Assembly (NCBI GenBank): GCA_035353175.1
Contig: DAOPZC010000023.1
Location: 1 to 61,571, forward strand
Source of the DNA: DAOPZC01 sp035353175
GTDB taxonomy: Bacteria > Verrucomicrobiota > Kiritimatiellia > RFP12 > UBA1067
Direction of reading: 5' to 3'
DNA: 61,571 nt
The translations under genes were made by a program, and so were the position numbers. Positions 6,721-14,743 of this stretch are shown piece by piece; position 1 is the first letter of the stretch; each line of letters opens with the position of its first letter. A model generated the notes under the pieces. It worked only from the letters and a program-made list of their open reading frames with translations. It had not been told where the DNA came from and did no database searches.

Positions 6721-9027
6721 ATGCATTGTCTGAAGTTCGCGGTGATCGCATGGGTGTGGTCGGCGTACGCGTTTGCCGAAGCTCGCTCGCCTGATCCGGC
6801 GAGGGCGGCTGACGAGCCGAGCCTTTCGGTCCTTCAGGCGAAGCAGGCCGAGGTTGAGGCCGCGCTGAAAGAGGACGATGTGGACCTCGAGTCCTGCGGG
6901 AGCCCCCAGACGTTGACGCTGGCCGCCGGGCAGACGAGCGCGTCCCGCATCCAGTGGAATATTCCAAGGGCCAAGCTCTGCGCCGGCGACGTCATCCGCG
7001 TGCGGCTGAAAGCGCTGAACGGGGCCAACGCCGGGGCCTGCGCGTTCTACAAGTACGGCTCGACAAAAATTGGAGACGTCGTCTGGACCTTGAATCCCGA
7101 CGGGGCTTATGACAGCCAGCTGGTGGAAGTCGTCGTGACCCAGACCGACCTGGACGCGTACCCCACCTTTGTCGTGCTGATGCAAGCCTACAAGCCGAGC
7201 GGGCTGCAGGCGGATGCGATCACGCGGACCGTGCAATCCGTGCACAAAGCTCGCTTCATCGATGTGCGGACGCTCAAAGCGCGGGTCAACGCGATGGCCG
7301 TCCCGGCGAACTTGGGGAACACCTTGGAGATTCCCTTCCGGGGGTATTCAGCCATGACGCCGCTTCGGGTCAAGAAGGACGGGACGGGCGATTTCACCAC
7401 CATTCAGGAGGCGATCAACGCCGTCACGGACGCGGCCGTCAACAAGCAGTACGATGTTCAGGTCTACGACGATTTCGATATCTCGGACCTGACGCAGCTG
7501 TGGCTGGTCGGCAATCCCCTGGCTCATAACACGAGCGCGACGAACCCGGCGGCCGCTATCGCGCTGGTCATCACCAAGAACTGGGTCCACGTCCGGGGCA
7601 TGGGGGCGCCGAAGCGGCTGTACGTCGAGAGCCCGACGACGTTGGCGGCGGACTCGTTCCAGCACGTGCAGACGATTTATCCCAAAGGGAATGTCATCAT
7701 CAACAACTTCTACGTGGGCATCAAGGGCGGCCGGTATGCCATCCACCAGGAGTCGGGCGGATCCAAGTCGTCGGACGACTACCACGCGACGACGGTCTAC
7801 CGCAACCTGAGGATCGAGCACAAGGGGAACCGGGCCGCTGACGGGTACAACTCGAAGTGGACATCCGTCATGGCGCAGGCGAACGGCACGACGTCGGGGC
7901 TGAAAATGATCTATGTCGGCTGCGAGTGGGTGACGGTCGACACGGCCGTGCCCTTCTACTCCCATTCGAATGCGGACTTCGACGAGCCGAACGAGCTGAC
8001 GTTCGTCAACTGCAGCATGCTGATAAAAGGCGCGTTCAGCCTGGGCGCTATCAACCCCTACTGGGGCGACATCGGCAGCGGCCAGAAGAGCACCGTGACC
8101 ATCATCGGCTGCAATTTCGGCAAGTTCACCATCAACAACTCTATCCGCTCCACGGAAACTGCGCGGACGGCGGCGAACCTGTGGCGTTGCGGCGGCGCGT
8201 TTCTGGAGGGGTACGGGAACACGCCGTTTCTCGCCAACACGGAAACGCCCAGCGTCTTGTCCTTCAAGACGGTCGGCAACGCTGTCGGCATCCGGGTGAC
8301 GGGGGGGACGGCCAAGGATCTGATCTTCGGCGACCCGCTGGCGGAACAGGAAGGGGTTGCGGACGCCTCGGGGGTTGTTTGGGGCGCGATTCGCATCGAG
8401 GAGCCCGGGGCCAGCCTGGGGAAGTCGCAGGTCTTCAGCCTGCCGTATCGGCTGGGGAACTGCGCGGCTGCGCCGAAAACGCTGGTCGTCACGGTCGGCG
8501 GAACGGCGTATACGGTCACCTTCAACAAGAACTACATGACCGCCGACGGCTCCGCCTACTCTTGGAACACGGTTCCGCACCTCGCCCCGTCGTCCATTCT
8601 TGCGGACATCAACGCGGCCTTTCCCGCGGTGTTCACGTGCGGCCGCGGCGAGCCGCTTCAGACGTATTCTTTCACCGATTGCATGGAAAAAGGCGTGAAC
8701 CTCTCTTCGGCCACGCTGAAGCTCAACAGGGGCGTTGTCAGAGATTATTCGGCCAACGCATACAACGCCTGGCGGCTGAGCCAGCCCGGGGAGAAGGCCG
8801 AGGGTATCGCCGGGCAGCGGATCAACCCGGCGAAAGGCGGAGATTTCTGCGAAGGCAACATCGTGCTGACCCGCAAGACGCTGATCCCTGCTTCGATTCT
8901 GGGCTTGTCGGTCACGGGGGGAAAGTATTACAAGTGTGCGGCCGACGGCACTTTCGTTGAGACGGCGAACCAAGCGGAGGCCACGTTTGTCGCGATGGAC
9001 AAGACGGCCTTGCGAGCGGTTCAGTAG
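6721..9027 (+). CDS. Large secreted right-handed beta-helix protein, pectinesterase-like N-terminal motif
   Basis: A 768-residue protein with signal peptide MHCLKFAVIAWVWSAYAFA. About 170 residues of beta-rich, carbohydrate-module-like sequence follow. Then comes VKKDGTGDFTTIQEAINAV (around residues 217-235), the classic entry strand of pectinesterases (CE8) and related pectin-lyase-fold proteins. The middle has helix-type rungs such as VIINNFYVGIKGGRY and VTIIGCNFGKFTINN. I cannot find the usual CE8 active-site QD pair with confidence, so the activity may be lyase, esterase or only binding. The C-terminus (SVTGGKYYKCAADGTF) looks like a separate small beta domain. It lies 55 bases after the porin gene and 67 before the esterase gene. 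Confidence 0.65.
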   Translation: MHCLKFAVIAWVWSAYAFAEARSPDPARAADEPSLSVLQAKQAEVEAALKEDDVDLESCGSPQTLTLAAGQTSASRIQWNIPRAKLCAGDVIRVRLKALNGANAGACAFYKYGSTKIGDVVWTLNPDGAYDSQLVEVVVTQTDLDAYPTFVVLMQAYKPSGLQADAITRTVQSVHKARFIDVRTLKARVNAMAVPANLGNTLEIPFRGYSAMTPLRVKKDGTGDFTTIQEAINAVTDAAVNKQYDVQVYDDFDISDLTQLWLVGNPLAHNTSATNPAAAIALVITKNWVHVRGMGAPKRLYVESPTTLAADSFQHVQTIYPKGNVIINNFYVGIKGGRYAIHQESGGSKSSDDYHATTVYRNLRIEHKGNRAADGYNSKWTSVMAQANGTTSGLKMIYVGCEWVTVDTAVPFYSHSNADFDEPNELTFVNCSMLIKGAFSLGAINPYWGDIGSGQKSTVTIIGCNFGKFTINNSIRSTETARTAANLWRCGGAFLEGYGNTPFLANTETPSVLSFKTVGNAVGIRVTGGTAKDLIFGDPLAEQEGVADASGVVWGAIRIEEPGASLGKSQVFSLPYRLGNCAAAPKTLVVTVGGTAYTVTFNKNYMTADGSAYSWNTVPHLAPSSILADINAAFPAVFTCGRGEPLQTYSFTDCMEKGVNLSSATLKLNRGVVRDYSANAYNAWRLSQPGEKAEGIAGQRINPAKGGDFCEGNIVLTRKTLIPASILGLSVTGGKYYKCAADGTFVETANQAEATFVAMDKTALRAVQ

Positions 9028-9094
9028 CCGCCGGCGCAACGCGGATGAGGCGGTGCCGGGCGCGCCTGGCCGGCCTGTCTGAAGGAGTAGAGGC

Positions 9095-10360
9095 ATGAAG
9101 GTGCTGAGAAGCGGGATTTGTGCGGCGCTGGCCGCTTGCGCGGGGATGGTTTGCGCGGAGCCTGCTCATCCGCCGGCTCCGGTCTGGGACTTGGCCAAGG
9201 ACGCGTTCGCGGCCACGACCGGAAAGATCGAGCGGGCGGACGGGCGCGTCGTCATGGATGGCGCCAGCGCGTTCGCCATTCCCAACAGCGCGGTCCAGGA
9301 CGCCTCCTGCTTCACCATCGTGATGGAAATCCGCTTCCGTGAGCTGGAGGAGCGCAGCAATCTGGGGCTGCTGGATGAGCGGGTTTCCGAAACCGGTTTC
9401 GCGGTCGACGCGCTCAAGTGGGGGGCGGTCGGGAGCCCGCTGGTGACGACAGTGAACGGCATCGCATACGGGCAGAACGGGTTCCGGGCCTCGTCCAATC
9501 AGGTGTGGCAGTTCGTCTTCGCCGTGCGGGACGGCGTGGTCACGCCGTACCAGAACAAGGTGCCCGGCCCGCAGTATCTGCTGCGCATCACGCCGAACCT
9601 CGCGCCGATCTGGGTGGGGCGCACCTCGGTCCGGAAGGACATGAAGCCGATTTCCAACTACGAGATCCTCAGCCTGAAAGTCTACGGGCCGGACTACAAG
9701 TATTACCAGCCGGGGGAGTCGGCGGACACGCTGAAGAACGGCTACGTCGGCGGGCAGGGCTGGCTGGTGCGGCTGCCGGGCAAGACGGACAAGCCGCTGC
9801 CGCGCATTCTGTACTACGGCGACTCTATCTCCATGGGGTACGGGGACCGGTTCGCGGCGCTCATGAAGGACAAGGCCTATTGTTATCACTGGTGCCATTT
9901 CGTCGGAGGCGTAGACCATTTTCCGTCCGCCGCCTTCGAGGCCGCTGCGGGTGTCGCGCCGTTCGACGTCATCGTCTTCAACAACGGGCTGCACTCGTTG
10001 CACTGGTCGCCGGAGAAGGTCACGGACGCGCAGATCGAGGACGTGCTGCGCAACATGGTCCGCGCGTTCCGCAAGGGCGCGCCCAAGGCCAGGCTGATCT
10101 GGGCCGCCACCACGCCGCACACGGCGAAGGGCCGTCCGGTCGCCGGCGTGGGCGAACTGAACCTCGTCGTCCTCCGAATCAACACGTTGGCCGAAAAAGT
10201 CATGAAGGATGAGGGCGTGGAGAGCGTGGACCTCTATGCTCTGCTGAAGGGACGCCTCGACCTTGCCGCCGGAGACCAGTACCACTGGTCGGGCGACGCC
10301 TACCAGCTGATCGCGGCCGCGCTGCAGAAGAAGTGCGACGAAGTTCTTTTTAAAAAATGA
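9095..10360 (+). CDS. Secreted SGNH-hydrolase esterase with N-terminal lectin-like domain
   Basis: A 421-residue protein starting at an ATG with AAGGAG eight bases upstream. The signal peptide is MKVLRSGICAALAACAGMVCA. Residues about 25-200 form a concanavalin/LamG-like beta-sandwich (FTIVMEIRFRELEERSN is typical). The catalytic domain follows: ILYYGDSISMGYG holds the block I Ser, FNNGLHSLHW the block III Asn, and GDQYHWSGDAY the block V Asp and His. SGNH enzymes of this kind remove acetyl or other acyl groups from polysaccharides. Next to pectin-type genes, an acetyl-esterase acting on pectin is the simplest reading. Confidence 0.78.
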   Translation: MKVLRSGICAALAACAGMVCAEPAHPPAPVWDLAKDAFAATTGKIERADGRVVMDGASAFAIPNSAVQDASCFTIVMEIRFRELEERSNLGLLDERVSETGFAVDALKWGAVGSPLVTTVNGIAYGQNGFRASSNQVWQFVFAVRDGVVTPYQNKVPGPQYLLRITPNLAPIWVGRTSVRKDMKPISNYEILSLKVYGPDYKYYQPGESADTLKNGYVGGQGWLVRLPGKTDKPLPRILYYGDSISMGYGDRFAALMKDKAYCYHWCHFVGGVDHFPSAAFEAAAGVAPFDVIVFNNGLHSLHWSPEKVTDAQIEDVLRNMVRAFRKGAPKARLIWAATTPHTAKGRPVAGVGELNLVVLRINTLAEKVMKDEGVESVDLYALLKGRLDLAAGDQYHWSGDAYQLIAAALQKKCDEVLFKK

Positions 10361-10464
10361 ACGGCGTGCTGAAGACGTTCGACGGCGCGAACGGGCGCTG
10401 GCGCCGAGCGGGTGGGGCGTTGGAATCACGACAGGCGGAAGCTTGTGAAGTGAGAGCGAAAAAC

Positions 10465-11892
10465 ATGAAAAAAGAACGTGTAATCACTTTTGCGGTTTGG
10501 TTCGGCGCGGCGGTGGCGTGCGCGCAGGAGACGGTCACCGTCCGTCCGGAGAACGACGGGCGCGCGCTGATCAACCCCGGCATGGGGTGGACCATGCACT
10601 TCTACTCCAACATCCCGCAGAACTACGGGTCGAAGCTCGAGCCGTTCGATGCGCTGGCGTGGTTTCCCGGCTGCTCCACCGTGTACCTGCGGATTCCCTG
10701 GTCCTACGTCGAGCCGGAGGAGGGCGTCTTCAACTGGGCGATCCTCGACACGCCCGCCCAGCGCTGGATCGCGCGTGGCGGCAAGGTGGCTTTCCGCATC
10801 ACCTGCTCGGAGAGCTGGTTGCGCTTCGCCACGCCGGAGTGGGTCAAAAACGCCGGCGCAAAAGGCGTGTTCTGGGACTACGGCAAAGGCGTGTCAGAGA
10901 AAGGCGCGTTCTGGGATCCCGACTTCGTCGACCCCGTTTTTCTCACGAAGCTAGAACGCTTCCTGCAGGCCATGGCCGCCCGCTACGACGGCAATCCGGA
11001 CGTCGCCTTCATTGACATCGGCACCTACGGGCTGTGGGGCGAGGGCCACACGGGCGCCAGCAGCCGCGTGCCGCAGGAGAAGATGAACGCGGACGTGAGG
11101 CGGCACATCGACCTTCATGTGAAACACTTTCCGCACACGCTGCTGTGTATCAGCGACGATGTCTCCGGCCCGGGAAACCGGTCGGGCGACTATCCGCTGC
11201 TCGACTACGCGCGCGCGAAAGGCGTGACGCTGCGCGACGACAGCATCCTCGTGCAGCCGCCGCCGAACTCGTGGTACCACGCCGATCAGGCGCAGCGCTA
11301 CTGGCCGACGTTGCCGGTGATTCTTGAGCACGAGCACTACGGTTCGTCGGTGCAGCGCAAGGCGTGGGACCCGGCGCTGCTTCTCAAGTCGGTGGAGGAC
11401 TACCACGCGAGTTACCTCTCCATCCACTGGTGGCCGCAGGAGATTTTGGAGAAGAACCGCGCGGCGTTCGACGCGATCAACCGTCGGCTGGGCTACCGGC
11501 TCGAGTTGCGCGAGATCACCTTCCCGAAGGAGGTCAAGATGGGGGAGTGGTTCAATGTGTCGTGGACCTGGACGAACGCGGGCGTCGCACCGTGCTATTG
11601 CGGCGGGTTCCCTGCGCTCACCCTGAAGGACGACAAGGGCGGGCTGGTCGCCGTGCTGACGGACGAGACGTCCGACGTGCGCCGACTGCCGGTCGGCGGG
11701 GTTGGACAAGCTCCGTGTGTGGCGCAGGCCAGCCGGTTCCGCATCGGCTGGATCGCGCCGGCGACACGTCCGGGCGATTATGCCGTTTTTGTGTCGGTCG
11801 GCCGGCGCGACGGCACGCCGCAGCTCGCGCTGCCGATGGGCGGCGACGACGGCGTCCGCCGCTACGCGGTCGGCCGCCTCACGCTGCGCTGA
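10465..11892 (+). CDS. Secreted TIM-barrel glycosidase-like protein (GH42/DUF4832-like)
   Basis: I place the start at 10465 (475 residues), because a clean signal peptide begins there (MKKERVITFAVWFGAAVACAQ). The frame is open back to 10357, where an ATGA overlap with the esterase gene offers a longer start. The mature protein opens with ALINPGMGWTMHFYSN and then has barrel features: YLRIPWSYVEPEEGVFNW (the entry motif of GH42-like and DUF4832 proteins) and IDIGTYGLWGEGH, where the second Glu is a candidate acid/base. A C-terminal beta-sandwich follows (WFNVSWTWTNAGVAPCY). Action on galactosides or related side chains is possible but not shown by the sequence. Confidence 0.7.
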   Translation: MKKERVITFAVWFGAAVACAQETVTVRPENDGRALINPGMGWTMHFYSNIPQNYGSKLEPFDALAWFPGCSTVYLRIPWSYVEPEEGVFNWAILDTPAQRWIARGGKVAFRITCSESWLRFATPEWVKNAGAKGVFWDYGKGVSEKGAFWDPDFVDPVFLTKLERFLQAMAARYDGNPDVAFIDIGTYGLWGEGHTGASSRVPQEKMNADVRRHIDLHVKHFPHTLLCISDDVSGPGNRSGDYPLLDYARAKGVTLRDDSILVQPPPNSWYHADQAQRYWPTLPVILEHEHYGSSVQRKAWDPALLLKSVEDYHASYLSIHWWPQEILEKNRAAFDAINRRLGYRLELREITFPKEVKMGEWFNVSWTWTNAGVAPCYCGGFPALTLKDDKGGLVAVLTDETSDVRRLPVGGVGQAPCVAQASRFRIGWIAPATRPGDYAVFVSVGRRDGTPQLALPMGGDDGVRRYAVGRLTLR

Positions 11893-11949
11893 GGCTGACG
11901 GCGGCGCGGGCGCTCAGGCTCGCGTCGTTTCCGGCAGCCGGCAGGGGAG

Positions 11950-11969
11950 GGGCACGCGTCTGCGTGTCC
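11950..11969. terminator. Stem-loop between convergent genes
   Basis: GGGCACGC (11950-11957), loop GTCT, GCGTGTCC (11962-11969): an eight-pair stem with one G-T wobble. It sits in the 85-base gap between two genes that converge. There is no U-tract on either side, so it may be a bidirectional 3'-end hairpin rather than an efficient intrinsic terminator. Confidence 0.35.
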
Positions 11970-11977
11970 GCGGGCGC

Positions 11978-12712
11978 TCACGGCTTCGGTTTTGCGCTCG
12001 CCGGTTTCAGATGCGCGCAGAGCGCTTGTGCGACGGGTTTGAGGTTTTGGACGATCAGGTCGGCGATAGCCTCGGCGCCTGTGGCGTTGAAGTGTGTGCG
12101 GTCGCCCTCTTTGGGATTGAAGGACATGCTGTCTTCGGGCCCGATCCGGTTGTGATAGGCGGCGCTGGCGTCATGCAGGTCCACGAACGGGACGTTCAGA
12201 TCACGGGCTACTTCTTTGGCCGCTTCGGCGTACGGCGTCAGGCTGGAGTCGATCCGGTTGTCTTTGCCGAATGTGCGCCGGACTACGGAGCTGACAAGGA
12301 TCGGCTGGCAGCCGATCTTGCGGAGCTCGTTCACGTAAAGCCGCAGATAGTCCTTGTAAGTCGTAGCGGGATCGGTCTCCCGGTCGGGGCCCTTGCCGGG
12401 CTGGTCGTTGTGCCCGAACTGGATGAGGGCGTAGTCGGGCTTCATCGCGAGGACGGGCGGGAGGCGCTTCTCGTTGTACCAGCTCTTCGAGCTGCGGCCG
12501 CCCATCGCGAAATTGCGGACCTGCACGTCCGGACCGAAGCGGTCGGCGAAAGCCTTGCCCCAGCCCGCGCTGTCCGTCACCCTGGAGTCGCCGATGAGCG
12601 CGACTTTCACGGCGGCCGCTTCCGGCGCGGCAGCGGCGTGGCCGGCCATAACCGTTGACAGCAGCAGGGACCCGTAGGCAATCGATTTGGCCTGAGTTTT
12701 CATGGGTTCCAT
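11978..12712 (-). CDS. Rhamnogalacturonan acetylesterase-like SGNH hydrolase (CE12 type)
   Basis: A 244-residue protein with an N-terminal signal (SIAYGSLLLSTVMAGHAAA). VALIGDSRVTDSAGWG contains the nucleophile Ser, NFAMGGRSSKSW is the block II Gly loop, IQFGHNDQPGKGP is the block III Asn motif, and DRTHFNATGAEAIA gives the Asp-His pair. GHND followed by a charged loop is the pattern of rhamnogalacturonan acetylesterases, which remove acetyl groups from galacturonate residues of RG-I. It is the only minus-strand gene in the left locus and is divergent from the GH28-like gene. A Pro-Lys tail (KPASAKPKP) ends the protein. Confidence 0.8.
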   Translation of the reverse strand: MEPMKTQAKSIAYGSLLLSTVMAGHAAAAPEAAAVKVALIGDSRVTDSAGWGKAFADRFGPDVQVRNFAMGGRSSKSWYNEKRLPPVLAMKPDYALIQFGHNDQPGKGPDRETDPATTYKDYLRLYVNELRKIGCQPILVSSVVRRTFGKDNRIDSSLTPYAEAAKEVARDLNVPFVDLHDASAAYHNRIGPEDSMSFNPKEGDRTHFNATGAEAIADLIVQNLKPVAQALCAHLKPASAKPKP

Positions 12713-13021
12713 TCTGGCATGCGGCGAAGCCCCGGAGCAAGGGCGATCTGATCACAGTCTTGGATGAGCAGGCGGCCTCCGGCGAGGGCGGCCTAGATTT
12801 CGGCGCGTCTGTTCCCTCTTCCAGCGCCCGCCGCTTGACCCAGATGATGGGGCGATGGCGCAAAGTCAGGAGCGCGCTGGCGAGCAAGCCGCTCGTCTGA
12901 TTCTTGGTAACATATTTTGCGCCAGCGGAGCGGGCACGCTGATCGCTCTGAGGTGAGGTGCGCCACTTTGTGATTTTAGGGGGGAGGCCGATTGGCTATG
13001 ATGATCGGTAAGGAGGGGAAT
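12713..13021. other. 309-base divergent intergenic region with a decayed reading frame
   Basis: This gap separates the acetylesterase (minus) from the GH28-like gene (plus). A plus-strand frame open from 12768 ends at 12954-12956 with the residues NIFCASGAGTLIALR and stop. That tail resembles the ends of the gene at the left edge and of the giant repeat protein, and the DNA GGCACxCTGATCGC is shared with bases 24-37. The rest of the frame resembles nothing I know. It may be the 3' remnant of a deleted repeat-protein gene. The 3' part also holds the Shine-Dalgarno sequence AGGAGG at 13011. No clear promoter was found on either strand. Confidence 0.35.
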
Positions 13022-14152
13022 ATGAGAAAAGGACTTGCGGCTCTCGCGGCCGGTTTGTTGGCGGGAGGAATGGGTTTGGCGGCAATTACGCCCAACGATT
13101 TTCGGGAAGGAACGGACAGCGATCGGATCGAGGCGGCCGTTGCGAAGGCGGTGGCGACGGGCGAGCGGTCGGTCGAGATCCCGCGAATGAACGTGCGGAG
13201 CGGCCAGCCGGTTTGGCTGATCGGGCGGGCGATCCTGCTGCCGTCGGACTTCACCTTGGTGTTGCGGGACTGCCTGGTGCGGCTGGCGCCGGGCACGCAG
13301 GACAACCTCATCCGCAACGCGGGCACAGCCAAGGAGCCGATGGAGGCGAACGAGAACATCCGCATCCTCGGGGTCGGCAACGCGGTGCTGAGCGGCGGGC
13401 TCCAGGCGCACTTCGACCCGCCTGGCGACAAGAGCGGGTGGCGCACGATCGGCGTGCTGCTCTGCGGCGTAAAGGGGTTCACCATTGAAGGGCTCACGCT
13501 CGAGGAGACGCAGGCGTGGGCGGTTTCGGTGGAGAACGGCTGCTGCGCCGGCCGCATCGCGAACCTCGCGTTCCGCAACACCAACAAGTATCCGAACCAG
13601 GACGGCGTCGACATCCGCAAGGGGTGCCACGACATCCTGATCGAGAACATCACGGGCGAGACGGGAGACGACACGGTGGCGCTGACGGGGCTGCGGCGGG
13701 ACAAGCCGTCGGACCCGGGGCGGAAATCCATGCAGGTGGGCGGTTCCGCGCCGCGCGAAAACGACGATATCTACAACATCACGGTGCGCAACGTGCGGGC
13801 CAAGGTGGCGGGCGGGCACCACATCGTGCGGTTGCTGAACCAAGACGGGATCAAACTCTACAACATTTTTATCAGGGACGTGATGGACGCCTCGGGGCCG
13901 AACGACCCGCGCGTGCAGGCGGGCGTGAAAATCGGCGACTTGCGCTACTGGTCGATGTCGCAGTGCCAGTTGGGCGACACCCACAACATCTTTGTGGACA
14001 CCGTGCTGACGCGCGGCAAGGCCGGCGTGAACGTCCAGGGGCCGCTCAAGAATGCGGTGTTGCGCAACATCGTCGGATATGGCGGTTGCACGAATTTGGT
14101 GAAAAAGACCGCTACGACGGAAAACGTGGTCATCGACACGGTGCAATTCTAG
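13022..14152 (+). CDS. Secreted GH28-like beta-helix glycosidase (polygalacturonase fold)
   Basis: A 376-residue protein. I start at ATG 13022, which has a perfect AGGAGG five bases upstream and opens the signal peptide MRKGLAALAAGLLAGGMGLAA; a TTG ten codons earlier is less likely. The right-handed beta-helix shows rungs such as NIRILGVGNAVLSGG and GFTIEGLTLEETQAW. The likely active-site region has NQDGVDIRKG, ETGDDTVALTG and GGHHIVRLLNQDG, which match the order N-x-DG, DD and GH of GH28 enzymes although the exact motifs are altered. A role in cutting the pectin or rhamnogalacturonan backbone fits the neighbours. The family is likely, the substrate is inference. Confidence 0.72.
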   Translation: MRKGLAALAAGLLAGGMGLAAITPNDFREGTDSDRIEAAVAKAVATGERSVEIPRMNVRSGQPVWLIGRAILLPSDFTLVLRDCLVRLAPGTQDNLIRNAGTAKEPMEANENIRILGVGNAVLSGGLQAHFDPPGDKSGWRTIGVLLCGVKGFTIEGLTLEETQAWAVSVENGCCAGRIANLAFRNTNKYPNQDGVDIRKGCHDILIENITGETGDDTVALTGLRRDKPSDPGRKSMQVGGSAPRENDDIYNITVRNVRAKVAGGHHIVRLLNQDGIKLYNIFIRDVMDASGPNDPRVQAGVKIGDLRYWSMSQCQLGDTHNIFVDTVLTRGKAGVNVQGPLKNAVLRNIVGYGGCTNLVKKTATTENVVIDTVQF

Positions 14153-14220
14153 GCGCCGTGTGAGGTTTTTGAATACGGTCGAGAAGAAGTCCGCCGGGGC
14201 TCGTACGCAGCGGGGAATGC

Positions 14221-14249
14221 TTGACGGAACAGCGATTGCTTTGTTAAAA
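14221..14249 (+). promoter_or_regulatory. Candidate sigma-70 promoter for the STAS gene
   Basis: TTGACG at 14221-14226, a 17-base spacer and TTAAAA at 14244-14249, about 45 bases before the STAS start. Spacing is ideal and the -35 box matches 5 of 6. Read by eye only. Confidence 0.4.
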
Positions 14250-14293
14250 GTGACGTATGATTTGGTTTGGTTCGGTGAAGCGAAAGGTATGTC

Positions 14294-14686
14294 ATGTTAG
14301 AGACAAAGGTTGATAGACAGACGGATGGACTCATCCGGGTTTCTTTGAAAGGTCGGCTGGACACGCAAACGCATATGCAACTGGAGCAGCGGCTTCAGCC
14401 GTTGCTGACTCCGAAACGCGTGTTGGTTTTCGACTTCGCTCAGCTGGATTATTTGAGCAGCCTCGGTCTTCGGGTACTGATGAAGACCAATAAAACGTTG
14501 GCCTCGATTGGGGGACGATGCCTCCTGACGCAACTTCAGCCACCGATCCGTGCGGTTATCGATATCGCCAACGCTTTACCCGCTGAAAACATTTTTGCCA
14601 GCGTTGAAGAGGCCGATAATTATTTGGACGTGATTCAGCGTCGCGCGAGGGAAGAGGCCGTTTCGGACGGGACACGTCCGGCATAG
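14294..14686 (+). CDS. STAS-domain anti-sigma-factor antagonist
   Basis: A 130-residue, single-domain protein of the SpoIIAA/RsbV type. The conserved loop FDFAQLDYLSSLGLRVLM holds the serine that an RsbW-like kinase would phosphorylate and a PP2C phosphatase would release. GLIRVSLKGRLDTQTH is the first-strand motif. The C-terminus carries a short charged extension (RRAREEAVSDGT). It stands alone on the plus strand with its own promoter. The only kinase or phosphatase of the matching class in the window is the fused protein at 15739-18093, so this may be a second client of that switch. Confidence 0.85.
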   Translation: MLETKVDRQTDGLIRVSLKGRLDTQTHMQLEQRLQPLLTPKRVLVFDFAQLDYLSSLGLRVLMKTNKTLASIGGRCLLTQLQPPIRAVIDIANALPAENIFASVEEADNYLDVIQRRAREEAVSDGTRPA

Positions 14687-14743
14687 CGCAATCGGCCGTT
14701 TCGTTATGGGAGGAAGGGGTCAGGCGCGGGGCATGAACTCCCT

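Noticed and set aside
7348..10429. Long minus-strand frames opposite the beta-helix and esterase genes
   Set aside because: Both products are Arg-rich with no motif, while the plus strand has signal peptides and catalytic motifs. They are shadows.
12866..14146. A 426-codon minus-strand frame opposite the GH28-like gene
   Set aside because: The composition is His/Arg/Val-rich and without motif; the plus-strand beta-helix gene explains the region.
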